Shown: one piece after another, positions 1 through 8,999 of the stretch
Numbering within the stretch: the first letter of the stretch is position 1
Layout of the letters: each line of letters opens with the position of its first letter
Source: Welwitschia mirabilis
Lineage: Eukaryota > Gnetophyta > Gnetopsida > Welwitschiales
Length of the DNA: 20,665 nt
Direction: 5' to 3'
Assembly: GCA_051453625.1 (NCBI GenBank)
Contig: JBOZIK010000001.1
Span: 247,847,239-247,867,903 of the forward strand
Position numbers and translations under genes: made by a program
The notes under the pieces: model-generated
Told to the model about the DNA's origin: nothing
Databases searched by the model: none
What the model saw: only the letters and a program-made list of their open reading frames with translations

Positions 1-1150
1 GTCTTAAAGTAATCCTAAACATTTAAAGCCCAATTTCTAGCATTATTTTAGAGGGACAATAAAAGGATGAAAGTTATCAAAAACTAAAGGATCAGTTAGA
101 AAAATCAATAGACTCAAATAATTTTAGTATTTATTTAGATGGTATTATTAGATTTAAGGGAGATTATTAGTTCCTAATGTAGATGGAATTAGACATAAAA
201 TAATGTTTGAATTTCATAATCCACCTATAGTATGCCATCGAGGAACTTAAATATNNNNNNNNNNNNNNNNNNNNNNNNNNNNNNNNNNNNNNNNNNNNNN
301 NNNNNNNNNNNNNNNNNNNNNNNNNNNNNNNNNNNNNNNNNNNNNNNNNNNNNNATGCCATCGAGGAACTTAAATATATTAAAACATGAAACAAAAATTC
401 AGGTAGTCAATGATGAAAAAGGATATAGTAGAATTTGTGCGAAGGTTCCTTAATTATTAATAAGTTAATGCAAAACATAGAAATCAAGTGGGGTTACTTT
501 ATTCTTATGATATTCCAAAATATAAATGTGATGTGATTTTTATGGACTTTATTATAGGACTTCCAAAAACTCAAAGAGTAATGACTCTATTATAATACTA
601 ATTGATATAGCAACTAAGTCATCAGATTTCATTCTAGTAAAACTACTTAAGATGTGAAGGATATAGCTAAAGTACATATTTAAAATGTTTTTCAGTTGCA
701 TGGTGTACCTTTAGTAACTATCTTTAAGAAAGATTCAAAATTTACTTCTAAGTTTTGGTGAAAATTAAAAATGGATTTAAGAACCACATTAAATATAAGT
801 ACTACATTTCACCCTTAAATAGATGGTCAAAAAAAACATTTAATAAAATTTTAAAGTATTTCATAGAGCATGTATTCTAGATAATTCTAATATTTGGAAA
901 GATTACCTATAATTAGTATAATTTTCATATAATAATAGTTATCAAAGTTTAAATCAAATCGCTTCATTTGAAGCCTTATATGATAGGAAGTATGGAGAAT
1001 CTAATTCATGGATAAAATCTAAAGAAATATTGATGATAGCATTAGACATGTTACAATAAATGGGAAGTAAAATGAGAATCAATAAAAATAGACTTGGAGA
1101 AGAAAAAACTAGATAATAGATGGATGCAGACTATCAAGTATCATTAGAAA
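1..1150 (+). pseudogene. Ty3/gypsy integrase remnant (chromovirus-like)
   Basis: Decayed integrase of a Ty3/gypsy retrotransposon, the enzyme that joins element cDNA to host DNA. Around 170-245 the reading RLLVPNVDGIRHKIMFEFHN followed by CHRG fits the HHCC zinc-finger region. After the gap come MKKDIVEFVRRF, then KHRNQVGLL (~475-497), CDVIFMDFIIGLPKTQR (~530-578, first catalytic Asp in MDF), LHGVP (~697), KDSKFTSKFW (~731-760) and FSYNNSYQSLNQ (~925-960) leading into FEALYDRKYG. Stops and frame changes occur throughout; many stops sit where Gln or Trp is expected. No RT lies upstream within the window, so the 5' part lies outside or is lost. The MDF..GLP arrangement resembles Tekay/Del-type chromoviruses, but no chromodomain is visible. 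The element class is secure; the lineage is a guess. Confidence 0.8.
255..354. other. Assembly gap (100 N) with duplicated edges
   Basis: Exactly 100 Ns, a typical placeholder length. The 23 bases ending at 254 (232-254) are identical to the 23 bases starting at 355 (355-377), and the integrase reading continues across when the two copies are overlaid. This is most likely an unmerged contig overlap rather than missing DNA. Confidence 0.95.
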
Positions 1151-1559
1151 AATACTAGTACTAATACACTAGTAATTATTGAAAATAAAAAGTGCTAAAA
1201 TCTAAATCTAATAAAATGAAAACTATGCATGATCCACTATAATTACCATGTCATTATCCTTAGCAATGATGCCAAAAATCTATTTGAGTCTAAGTTTTAA
1301 CTAATAAAAACTAGGACTTTCATTAAAGCAGAATTGTAATATCATTTTTTCTTAGTAATAAATGAGATAAATGAGGATAAAGAAAGTAAAAAAAAATGTA
1401 AGGAAAAGAGATCTTCATAAAATAAAATATAGCTCTCAAAATCTAGCATGAACATAATAGCAATGACAAAAGCTCTTCTAATGAAAATGGAAATGCTTTA
1501 TTATTAAATTAAAAATTTTAATCTTTAATAAAACTTAAGCATGATTATATAATCTCATT
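1151..1559. other. AT-rich stretch without recognisable gene
   Basis: About 400 bp between the two convergent gypsy remnants. No coding frame or repeat is recognisable on either strand. It probably holds the decayed integrase C-terminal part of one or both flanking elements, but I cannot support an assignment. Confidence 0.5.
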
Positions 1560-2710
1560 CATCATTTAAGTATTAGTGAATACCTCAAGTCATTCTTTTT
1601 CCATTATAGTATCCTTAACATTTACTCTTATGCATTTCTTATATCATAAAAACCCAAATTTTCTCTTTAATGTATTTCATTGTAATGTTATCCATCCCTA
1701 TTTTATATAATATTTATTTTCTCTGGTAATTTTTTCATTGACTTTATGATTTATTTTTCTTCTCATAATACAATGTTTTGGGTAGTACTTATATAACTAA
1801 GCTATTAGTTACCTTAGAAAACTAAGGTATTTTAGTTACTATAAATAAATTTTAATTAAGAAACTTTTCCCTAGTATTATTTTCCTATTTATTAAGATTA
1901 ATAAATAAATAATCATTTACTACATTTTTTTTATTTTTATTTTTATCTCCTAAAACTAGATCAAATTCTTACATTAGCCAGAATTCCTTTATTTTTAATT
2001 CATAATGTATCATATATTAGTTAAAAACTATAAGCCTTTATTGAAAAAGCATGAAACATAATTATTCATTTTTTATTTTTAAAGTAAAGATAACATCTAT
2101 TACCTTTATTTACATAATAATATATTTACTCTGTTGATTTAAAACTTTTATAACCTTTGATACAAAACATTTCTTATCATATATTTATCTTAAAACTTCT
2201 CCCATAATACTGCTACATGCATTTATAATAATATAAAGTTTCTGCTCTAATCAAATCCTTATAGAATGGAAGATTATGCTAGTTTATATTTTATCTTATC
2301 GTATGCTTTTTTGATAACCCTTACTCCATTTAAATTCTATGTAATTTGGAGTAATTTATTTATAGATGAATATGTTTTAGTAAAGTAAAAAAATGTTTTG
2401 TAATATCCAACATAGTTAAGAAATCACCTTAATTCCTTTAATTTTATAAGAAATTCTAAATTTTCTATTATTTTAGTTTTATTTTTATCTATTTATATTC
2501 CTTTTTTAGAAACCTTATATTCTAGAACTATTGCTTAATTTAATATCATACAATTTTGACCAACTTAATTTTAATCTATTTTTCTCGAAGGTTTGTAAAA
2601 CTCTATCTAACCTTTTTAAGGATTTGTTAAAATAATTTTTATATGTAAAACGTAATACATAAAGACATATTTGTTTTTATAATATGTCATTGAAGAATAT
2701 AATTGTGACA
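1560..2710 (-). pseudogene. Ty3/gypsy RT-RNase H-integrase finger remnant
   Basis: Reading the minus strand from 2710 downward gives the gypsy pol order. The RT palm/thumb segment NKSLKRLDRVLQTFEKNRLK lies at ~2570-2640. The reading ELRQFLNYVGYYKTFF lies at ~2390-2435 and matches the conserved LRxFLGxxGYYRRFI connection region, followed by INKLL. A decayed RNase H follows, with KNVVNDYLFI at ~1895-1925 in place of the usual NVVADHLSRL. REKF (~1868), then VLPKTLYYEKKNKS (~1755-1795) and LYKIGMDNI (~1700-1720) lead to MHKSKC (~1630-1650), corresponding to the spacer and zinc-finger start of Athila/Tat-type integrases. Many stops and frameshifts are present. The NVVADHLSRL-like motif and the following spacer suggest a different lineage from the remnant at 1-1150. 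Gag and LTR are not visible. Confidence 0.75.
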
Positions 2711-2885
2711 CCCTCTTTTATCTTTTATGCTAATTAGGCACTTTTTTTTTTTGAACTTCCTTTCTTCTTGACTATTTTTATTTGATAAATACAATGGAAC
2801 CTAGGACCAAATTCTACTTACTCCATAATTACAATTTCTATATTTTAAGAAATAAAAACCATATTAATATCATATATTTACCTAT

Positions 2886-4869
2886 TAAAAGTAGTGGATC
2901 AATTCTATAGGGGGGTGAATAGGTCTTAAAACCAATTTCCTTGCTCTTCACAACCTGCAAATAAAACAAGTAAATGTGCAAAACACAAATGCAAGATATT
3001 TAATGGTGAATAGACATCACCCTTCAGCTCCTTAGATCTCTTATCCTTTACTAACATATATTAGCTTCCAATATTGGTTTTTATGCTTATCAAAAACCTC
3101 TCACAACATCAAAGAATTTTAAGGATGATATTTAACCATAGAAGAAAGGAAGTAAGGAGAATGCGCAGATGCACATATTTTCTCTCAATAGTGTAGAAAT
3201 TTCTTATTCATAAAAGATGCAACAATAGAACTAATCAGAAATCTAAACTTTTTACTTATTTAGAGACAACACTAAAGGAATATATTAGTTCTGCTTTTTC
3301 TATGTTTGAAAAAGACGCCTTTCTTTTAATTGGAAGGGAGTTTAAATAGTAAGGTGCATAAGGTAACCGTTTAATGATAGTAAAGAAGACTATCACACTT
3401 TTTGATAAACCATTAAAATGTAATGATTATATTTTTACTTCATATAGGTGACCTTGATATAATACTCGGTCACTAAAACATCTAGTCATCCTTCTTTCTA
3501 ATCTTTGATTATTATTATTTATGAGAGATTTTTTTAGTATAGAACAAATGCACATTTGGTCATTCTTATGATGATATGGGGTCGACCTTCATTTAGTCGC
3601 CCTGACTTTGATGACTTAGTCAACCTTATAAGGGTAGATTCTAGGTTGTATGTGGTTTTTTGTAGTTATGTTATTTGATTACCCTTACTTTCAGTAGACT
3701 CAAGATTCACTGATTTTCATGTGGTTTCCCATTTGTAAGTGGTTGGTTGTTCATGCTATCATCAGACTGAATTTGGCAGATTGTGATGCAGTTGCCCATA
3801 TCTATTTTCATGGTCACTTGTGTTTACCCTAGTTTTTACATAGATGCTNNNNNNNNNNNNNNNNNNNNNNNNNNNNNNNNNNNNNNNNNNNNNNNNNNNN
3901 NNNNNNNNNNNNNNNNNNNNNNNNNNNNNNNNNNNNNNNNNNNNNNNNNNNNNNNNNNNNNNNNNNNNNNNNNNNNNNNNNNNNNNNNNNNNNNNNNNNN
4001 NNNNNNNNNNNNNNNNNNNNNNNNNNNNNNNNNNNNNNNNNNNNNNNNNNNNNNNNNNNNNNNNNNNNNNNNNNNNNNNNNNNNNNNNNNNNNNNNNNNN
4101 NNNNNNNNNNNNNNNNNNNNNNNNNNNNNNNNNNNNNNNNNNNNNNNNNNNNNNNNNNNNNNNNNNNNNNNNNNNNNNNNNNNNNNNNNNNNNNNNNNNN
4201 NNNNNNNNNNNNNNNNNNNNNNNNNNNNNNNNNNNNNNNNNNNNNNNNNNNNNNNNNNNNNNNNNNNNNNNNNNNNNNNNNCCCCCTATGATGATATGCA
4301 GTAGACCTTCATTAGGTTACCCTGACTTCAATGACTCAGTCAACCTTGTGAGGGTAGATTCTAGGTTGTATGTGGTCACTCATAATTACATTGTTTGATC
4401 ACCTTTGCTTTTAGTAAACTTAGGATTCACTAATTATCATGTGGTCATCCATCTGAAACTAGTCAGACACTCATGCTATCATCAAACTGAATTTGGTAGA
4501 TTGTGATGCAGTTGCCCATATTTATTTTTGCGGTCACCTGCGTTTGCCCCTATTTTTACACATAGGATTTTACTAGGTCACCCAAGTATATGTTCTCAGT
4601 CACCCATTCCTAAACTGATCTTCTTCCTGATGTATCAGCATGATCGCCCGGTAGGATTATCTCGATCACCTACTAGTCTTTTTCTTAGATGCATCAGTTC
4701 GGTCGCCTAGTGTTTGAGATGTGGTTCCCTAATCCTTAAACAGTTTCATAGTTTTTAACAGGTTGGTCATCTGGTCTTAGGAGCTGGTTACCTAATGTTG
4801 AAAACTCTATGCATAATTAACTAACTACAAAAACTTATTAATTTAATTAATGACAATGGGTTCTCAACA
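2886..4869 (-). repeat. LTR of copia family C (R1), no attached body
   Basis: Third copy of the LTR that bounds element C. It starts at TAAAAGTAGTGGATC (compare TGAAAGTAGAGGATC at 7365 and TAAAATTAGAGGATC at 15141) and ends in TTCTCAACA. Read on the minus strand it begins TGTTGAGAA, the usual TG start. It spans 1984 bp including 433 N, against 1284 and 1299 bp for the other copies. The 286 bp before the gap (3563-3848) reappear after it (4283-4568); removing that 720-bp surplus leaves 1264 bp, the family length. The flanking pentamers differ (cctat before, gaata after), so no target-site duplication is seen. It could be a solo LTR, or two LTR ends bridged by a badly sized gap. Confidence 0.85.
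3849..4281. other. Assembly gap (433 N) inside LTR R1
   Basis: 433 Ns, not a default size, so probably an estimated gap. It sits between two diverged copies of the same LTR segment. Long frames reported across it are artefacts of the Ns. Confidence 0.95.
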
Positions 4870-5319
4870 GAATACATTAGAAGACTGTATCCATTTACCA
4901 AGGCTAGTCTTTTTAGAAAAGAATGACTATAGTTTAGTAAAGAAAGCTCTAAGGCTTTTAAAAATAAGGAACCATTGCTTAACATAAATACACTTACATA
5001 AGAAAACCTGTCTAGTTTGTGGACTTTATATGGAAATTTTTTGCCTAGGCTACAGTATTTAGCAATACAACTACTTTCATAAGTATGTATTAAATATTTA
5101 ATAGATTGCATATCATATTTCTACAAATTATGATATTCTTACTTGTTTATATAGGGTNNNNNNNNNNNNNNNNNNNNNNNNNNNNNNNNNNNNNNNNNNN
5201 NNNNNNNNNNNNNNNNNNNNNNNNNNNNNNNNNNNNNNNNNNNNNNNNNNNNNNNNNCCACATAAATCTATTGTATTAATATTTGCATTTTGCTTTTGCT
5301 CTATTGCATTTTTGTAATA
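4870..5319 (+). repeat. Probable 5' LTR remnant of copia element B
   Basis: This stretch lies between the end of LTR R1 and a primer-binding site at 5322, where the 5' LTR of the following plus-strand copia element must be. It holds no coding frame and is interrupted by 100 N. The right edge is inferred at about 5319 (gtaata, decayed from a TG...CA type end) two bases before the PBS. The left edge is not determinable, because no matching 3' LTR exists in the window. Confidence 0.5.
5158..5257. other. Assembly gap (100 N)
   Basis: Exactly 100 Ns inside the presumed LTR of element B. Unlike the first gap, I see no matching sequence on its two sides. Confidence 0.95.
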
Positions 5320-5321
5320 AC

Positions 5322-5333
5322 TAGTGTCAGAGC
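5322..5333 (+). other. Primer-binding site of element B (iMet tRNA)
   Basis: TAGTGTCAGAGC matches the plant initiator-Met PBS TGGTATCAGAGC at 10 of 12 positions and is followed by AAGG, as is common in plant copia elements. It lies directly after the LTR edge and about 50 bp before the first gag-like Met, which sets the element's orientation as plus. Confidence 0.8.
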
Positions 5334-5384
5334 AAGGTTTGAATTACTTTCATTTGAATATTTTTTGGGGGTAATTATCATTCT

Positions 5385-6170
5385 ATGCCTAAGTACCTTT
5401 TTTATGTTGATAATGAAGAGGTTGTAGATAATAGACAAGCTCATTAGACAAAATTGGAATGTTTGATTTATTTTGATAAGGGTTGTCTTGGTGTAGAAAA
5501 ATTATGTAGAAGCCCTTAAGTCAATGAAACCTTCTTTCATGCAAGATGATGATTGGATAAATATGAATTCTAAAGCTCTATCCTACATTCATACATGTCT
5601 AATTAATGGCATTCTACAGTCTATCAAATATGACGTGAAGCCTTATGATCTCTATTAGACTCTGAAAAATAGGTTTAATAAAGCTTCTAGTGTAAATACT
5701 TTTTATATTTATCAAAAGGTTTTGCAAGTAAAGAAAAGATATGATGTTTATTTGCAAGATCACTTACATGAAATGATGGGTAATCTAGTTAAGTTAGATG
5801 AGTATAAAATTGTTATTCTAAATTTGATGAAATCTTATGCTCTTTTAGATTCCTTGTCAGATTCATGGTCTATAGAAGTGACTTCAATACTATGTCCATG
5901 AATATTACTTATATAAACTTTGAATAGGTTATCTCTATGCTTCAAAATTTTGAGAGTAGGTTGAATGAAGAATCAACATCTAAAGGTGTCTTGTGGCTAA
6001 AAACAAAGGTAAGAATCAAAAACATAATCATAGTAAGGAAAGATATAAGAGCAGAGGTATGTCTCATACTAAGAGTATGGAATGCCAATTTTGCAAGAAA
6101 AAAAGCCATAAAAAAAGAATTACTATGCATGAAAGTTAAAATATAGGGAGAAAACCAAAAGTGAAAAACA
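5385..6170 (+). pseudogene. Copia gag remnant, element B
   Basis: Decayed Gag of the copia UBN2/Retrotran_gag_2 type, the capsid-like protein of the virus-like particle. The best-preserved stretch (~5520-5880) reads KPSFMQDDDWINMNSKAL, then ILQSIKYDVKPYDLY, a stop, TLKNRFNKASSVNT and LDSLSDSWS, in the order expected for copia Gag with few breaks. The start at 5385 is the first Met after the PBS, but the N-terminal ~40 codons are poorly preserved. A CCHC zinc knuckle lies at ~6080-6130: C-Q-F-C-K-K-K-S-H is intact, but the following KxDCYAW-type stretch reads KKNYYA-stop after three G-to-A changes plus a frame change, so the last Cys is gone. The Gag type and integrase resemble the Tork/TNT1 group; lineage is tentative. 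Confidence 0.8.
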
Positions 6171-6199
6171 TAAGAGTCCTCTTCTCAAGTAAATCAAGC

Positions 6200-7364
6200 T
6201 AAAGAATATGTTAGTTTTTTTGTATCTAAATCTTATGCCTTCTTAACAGAGGAACATGGCAAGGACATGTAGTTGATTAACCCAGGTGCCTTCTTTTATA
6301 TTTGACCTGATTGTTTTACCTATATGTTATATTGTATTGTTTCATCTAGTATTGTATATGCTACCAATAGAAAAGCATTGATAGTTGTTAGAATAGGTAG
6401 CATTATTTCACAGTAACCAAGGATGTCAAAAGTTACCATAAAAAATGTTTGGCATGTTCTAGAGTGACAAAGAAGTTAATGTCTGTCACACAGTTAGATG
6501 ATATAGACTTGAATTTTTCAAGTGGTAAAGGCTACTAGAAAATTACTAAAGAGATTATGATGACTTTATAGAAAAGAAAAAAGGGTAGCATGTATACATT
6601 AGAAGAAAATTCTTGTGGTGTAGTTACTGCAGTTTTACATATAAAAGACGTGGATGTTTGGCACAAACATCTTAGACATATTGATAACTCTGGTTTAAAT
6701 TTATTGTAGTTTCAATCTCTTATTTTTCGATTTTCTCATACTTCAAAAAATTTTTATAAAGATTGTTTAGTTAGAAAGTCTAAAAGAGTTAATTTTCATA
6801 GGGACTTGGATAACAGAAAGAAAAACAAATTGGGAGTAGTCTATTTTAATGTTTATGATATTTTATGATATTCATTGATGATTATAGATGAAAAATTTAG
6901 ATGTATCTATTAAAATCTAAATATTAATTCCTAGGGATATTTAAAACATTTTATTTTAGGATTGAAACATAAATAAGTTTAAGATTAAAATGTTTGCTTA
7001 CTGACAATGAAGGGGAGTATACCTCCAAGGCTTTTATATAATTTGATAATAGCAAGAAAATTCATCACATTTATACCCCTCCAAGCATACCACAAAAAAA
7101 GGGTTTGCTGAACAATGTAATAGAATACTATTAGAATAAGCTAGATCCATGGTTGTAGGTGCAAGTTTATTCAAATGCTTTTGGACAAAAAAAATAGTAA
7201 CAGCTACTTACTTGATGAATAGATCACCTCATTCCTCTCTCAATGATATTTCAGAAATCCTATGGAAAGGTAAAAATGTTTTCAATCAGCATTTAATAGT
7301 TTTTAGATATGAAGATTATATGCATATTCAAAAGGAAAATAGAACTAAACTATAAGAAAGAGAC
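6200..7364 (+). pseudogene. Copia protease-integrase remnant, element B (truncated)
   Basis: Continuation of element B pol. A protease trace near 6270-6310 reads LINPGAFFYI, where the catalytic D-S-G would be expected, so the active site is lost. The integrase begins with DVWHKHLRHIDNSGLN (~6650-6700, HHCC finger), then KNFYKDCLVRKSKRVNFHRD (~6750-6805), a decayed catalytic core around 6860-7080 including LTDNEGEYTS-like sequence near 7000, then ARSMVVGASLFKCFW (~7140-7185) and ATYLMNRSPHSSL (~7205-7243) to HIQKENRTKL (~7324-7353). Coding similarity stops abruptly at 7364, where the 3' LTR of element C begins; RT and RNase H of B are absent from the window. No intact copy of the catalytic triad remains. 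Confidence 0.85.
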
Positions 7365-7831
7365 TGAAAGTAGAGGATCGACCCTAGAGGGGGGTGAATA
7401 GGTCTTTAAAAAACAATTTTTGTAGTCTTCACAACTTTCAAATAAAACATGTAGATATGAAACACATAAATACAAGGTATTTAATGGTGGATAGATATCG
7501 CTCTTCAGCTCCTTAGATCTCTTATCCTTGGCTAGCATATATTAGCCTCCAATATTTTTTTTAGGTTTACTAATTAATCTATCATAACTTCAGAGGATTT
7601 TATGGCTAATCCTCAACCATAGAAGAATAAAAGAAAAGAGAATGCATAGATGCACTAATTTGCTCTTAAAGGTACAATAATATCTTTTTCAAAGTAGATG
7701 CAATAATAGATCCAATCAGAATATTGAACTTGAAACTAGTTTAGATATAATGCTAAAATAATATGACAGTTCTTCTTTTTCAATCTCTGATCTCATAAGA
7801 AAAGGTGTCTTTCTTTTGATTGGAAGAAAGC

Positions 7832-7839
7832 TTAAATAC
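7832..7839 (-). promoter_or_regulatory. Candidate TATA box in LTR of element C
   Basis: On the minus strand GTATTTAA; R1 has CTATTTAA at the equivalent place (~3342-3349), while R3 has lost it (GTAGTTAA). About 810 bp from the U3 start and 470 bp from the LTR end, a plausible U3/R position. The call is based on motif and position only. Confidence 0.35.
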
Positions 7840-7957
7840 TAAAGATGCATAAGGTAACTATTTTATGATGGTGAAGCAAACCGTTGTACTTTTTGATGAA
7901 CCGTTGCGCCTTTTTAAAGAATCGTTAAAAATGTAATAGTTACATTTTTACTATGTA

Positions 7958-8576
7958 GGGTCGACCTTAATACAATACTCAATCGCCTGAACATCTGGTC
8001 ACCCTTATTTCTAATCTTTAGTTACCCTTTTTTGCCATAGATTTCTCAGTACAAAATACATGCATCTTCAATCACCTTTATGAAAATATGTGGTTGACCT
8101 TCGCTCGATCTCCCTGACATTAATTACTCGATTGACCTTGTGAGGATAGATTTTGGACAGAATGCGGTCACCTTTAATTACATCATTTAGTCACCCTTGC
8201 TTTCAGCAAACTTAAGATTCATTGATTACTGTGCAGTCATGCGTTTATAACTTGTCAGTCACTTGCTCTATAGATTGTAATGCAGTCACCTGTGTCAGTT
8301 TAGTGATCATCCCTATTTACCCCAGTTCTTACACAAAGGCTCAAACTAGGTCACTGGAATATGAGTTTTCAGTCACCCGTGAACTAGTCTTCTTTCTGAT
8401 GTGTTAGCTCAGTCACCCAATATAACTCACTTGGTTGCCCATTCTGTAACTAGTCATATTCTTTATCTGCATCAGTTAGTTTGTTTAATGTTCTATGTGC
8501 AGTTGCCCAATTCTAAAGCAGTTTCATAGTTCTTTAATAGGTCAGTTACTTGGTCTTAGCAGTTGGTCGCCCGATG
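7958..8576. repeat. U3 array of GTCACCC / GGTTGACC-type motifs
   Basis: About 20 short related motifs at 15-50 bp spacing in the presumed U3. Plus-strand examples: GGTCGACC (7959), GGTCACCC (7998), GTTACCC (8021), GGTTGACC (8092), GATTGACC (8130), GGTCACC (8166), AGTCACCC (8189), AGTCACC (8284), AGTCACCC (8371), AGTCACCC (8411), GGTTGCCC (8433), AGTTGCCC (8511), GGTCGCCC (8565). The same kind of array occurs in R1 (~3445-4800) and R3 (~15730-16375). Several copies contain TTGAC[C/T], the core of the plant W-box. Confidence 0.6.
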
Positions 8577-8648
8577 CTAGAAAATCTCTGCATAATTAAC
8601 TAACTACAAAAACTTATTAATTTAATCAATGATAATGGGTTCTCAACA

Positions 8649-8663
8649 ATCTCACCCTTTGTC
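8649..8663 (-). other. Polypurine tract of element C
   Basis: On the minus strand GACAAAGGGTGAGAT directly abuts the LTR start TGTTGAGAACC, the required position for the plus-strand primer of reverse transcription. One T interrupts the purine run near its end; it is probably a decayed AAAGGGGGAGAT. Confidence 0.75.
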
Positions 8664-8900
8664 ATTGATTGAGGAAAAATAATAATTTTACATATGGGTT
8701 CTTCTCCTAAATCATTTAACTTTAAAATTAATTAAATTTATATGAGTTTTGGATTAAAAAAATTTAATAAATGTCAAAGAGATTTTTGTAAAAAAATACT
8801 TCTTGTATTACACAAAAAGTTTGAATTACATCATGAGAAGTAAATTTTTAAATAATTCACATAAGTGACAACAAGAATTGACAACAAGAGTATAAATTAT

Positions 8901-8916
8901 TCTCCCCTTTTTGATG
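8901..8916 (-). other. Second polypurine-tract-like motif of element C
   Basis: On the minus strand CATCAAAAAGGGGAGA, a cleaner purine tract than the one touching the LTR, ~250 bp upstream of it. Both follow a similar ATCA/ATGACA lead-in. Repeated PPT motifs upstream of the 3' LTR are a described trait of Sireviruses. No LTR start follows this copy. Confidence 0.6.
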
Positions 8917-8999
8917 AAATCAAGGATAGGGAGTATAAAGAAAATCTAAAAAACAAAAAGAAAGACACACAGGCTTAATCAAAGTTAAAGGACTTAGAA

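Larger units (their letters stand above)
7365..8648 (-). repeat. 3' LTR of element C (R2)
   Basis: 1284 bp. Plus-strand start TGAAAGTAGAGGATCGACCC and end TTCTCAACA give a perfect TG...CA pair; in element orientation it starts TGTTGAGAACC. It aligns along its whole length with 15141-16439 and with the two halves of 2886-4869. The G-rich tract GAGGGGGGTGAATAGG near 7385-7400 is the most conserved part and lies at the U5 end. Confidence 0.92.

Noticed and set aside
167-453. Small frames on both strands across the first gap
   Set aside because: Created by the 100 N; the true content is an integrase in another frame.
2701-2720. TGTGACACCC-like start suggesting another LTR edge
   Set aside because: No partner end, PBS or PPT was found nearby; it is probably part of the decayed gypsy RT.
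3783-4398. Long open frames of ~170-180 codons across the 433-N gap
   Set aside because: They consist almost wholly of unknown bases inside an LTR; there is no coding content.
4528-4710. 60-codon plus-strand frame
   Set aside because: Lies in the U3 motif array of R1; not kept in R2 or R3.
4821-5111. 96-codon minus-strand frame
   Set aside because: Crosses the end of LTR R1 into the LTR remnant of B; no domain likeness. Chance frame.
5942-6146. Overlapping frames on both strands within the gag region of B
   Set aside because: The plus one is a shifted piece of gag (it contains ELLCMK after a frame break) and the minus one is its shadow.
7350-7538. 62-codon minus-strand frame spanning the B/C junction
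   Set aside because: Antisense to B and within U5 of C; no recognisable product.
8222-8407. 61-codon plus-strand frame
   Set aside because: Inside the 3' LTR of C and antisense to the element; absent from the other LTR copies.
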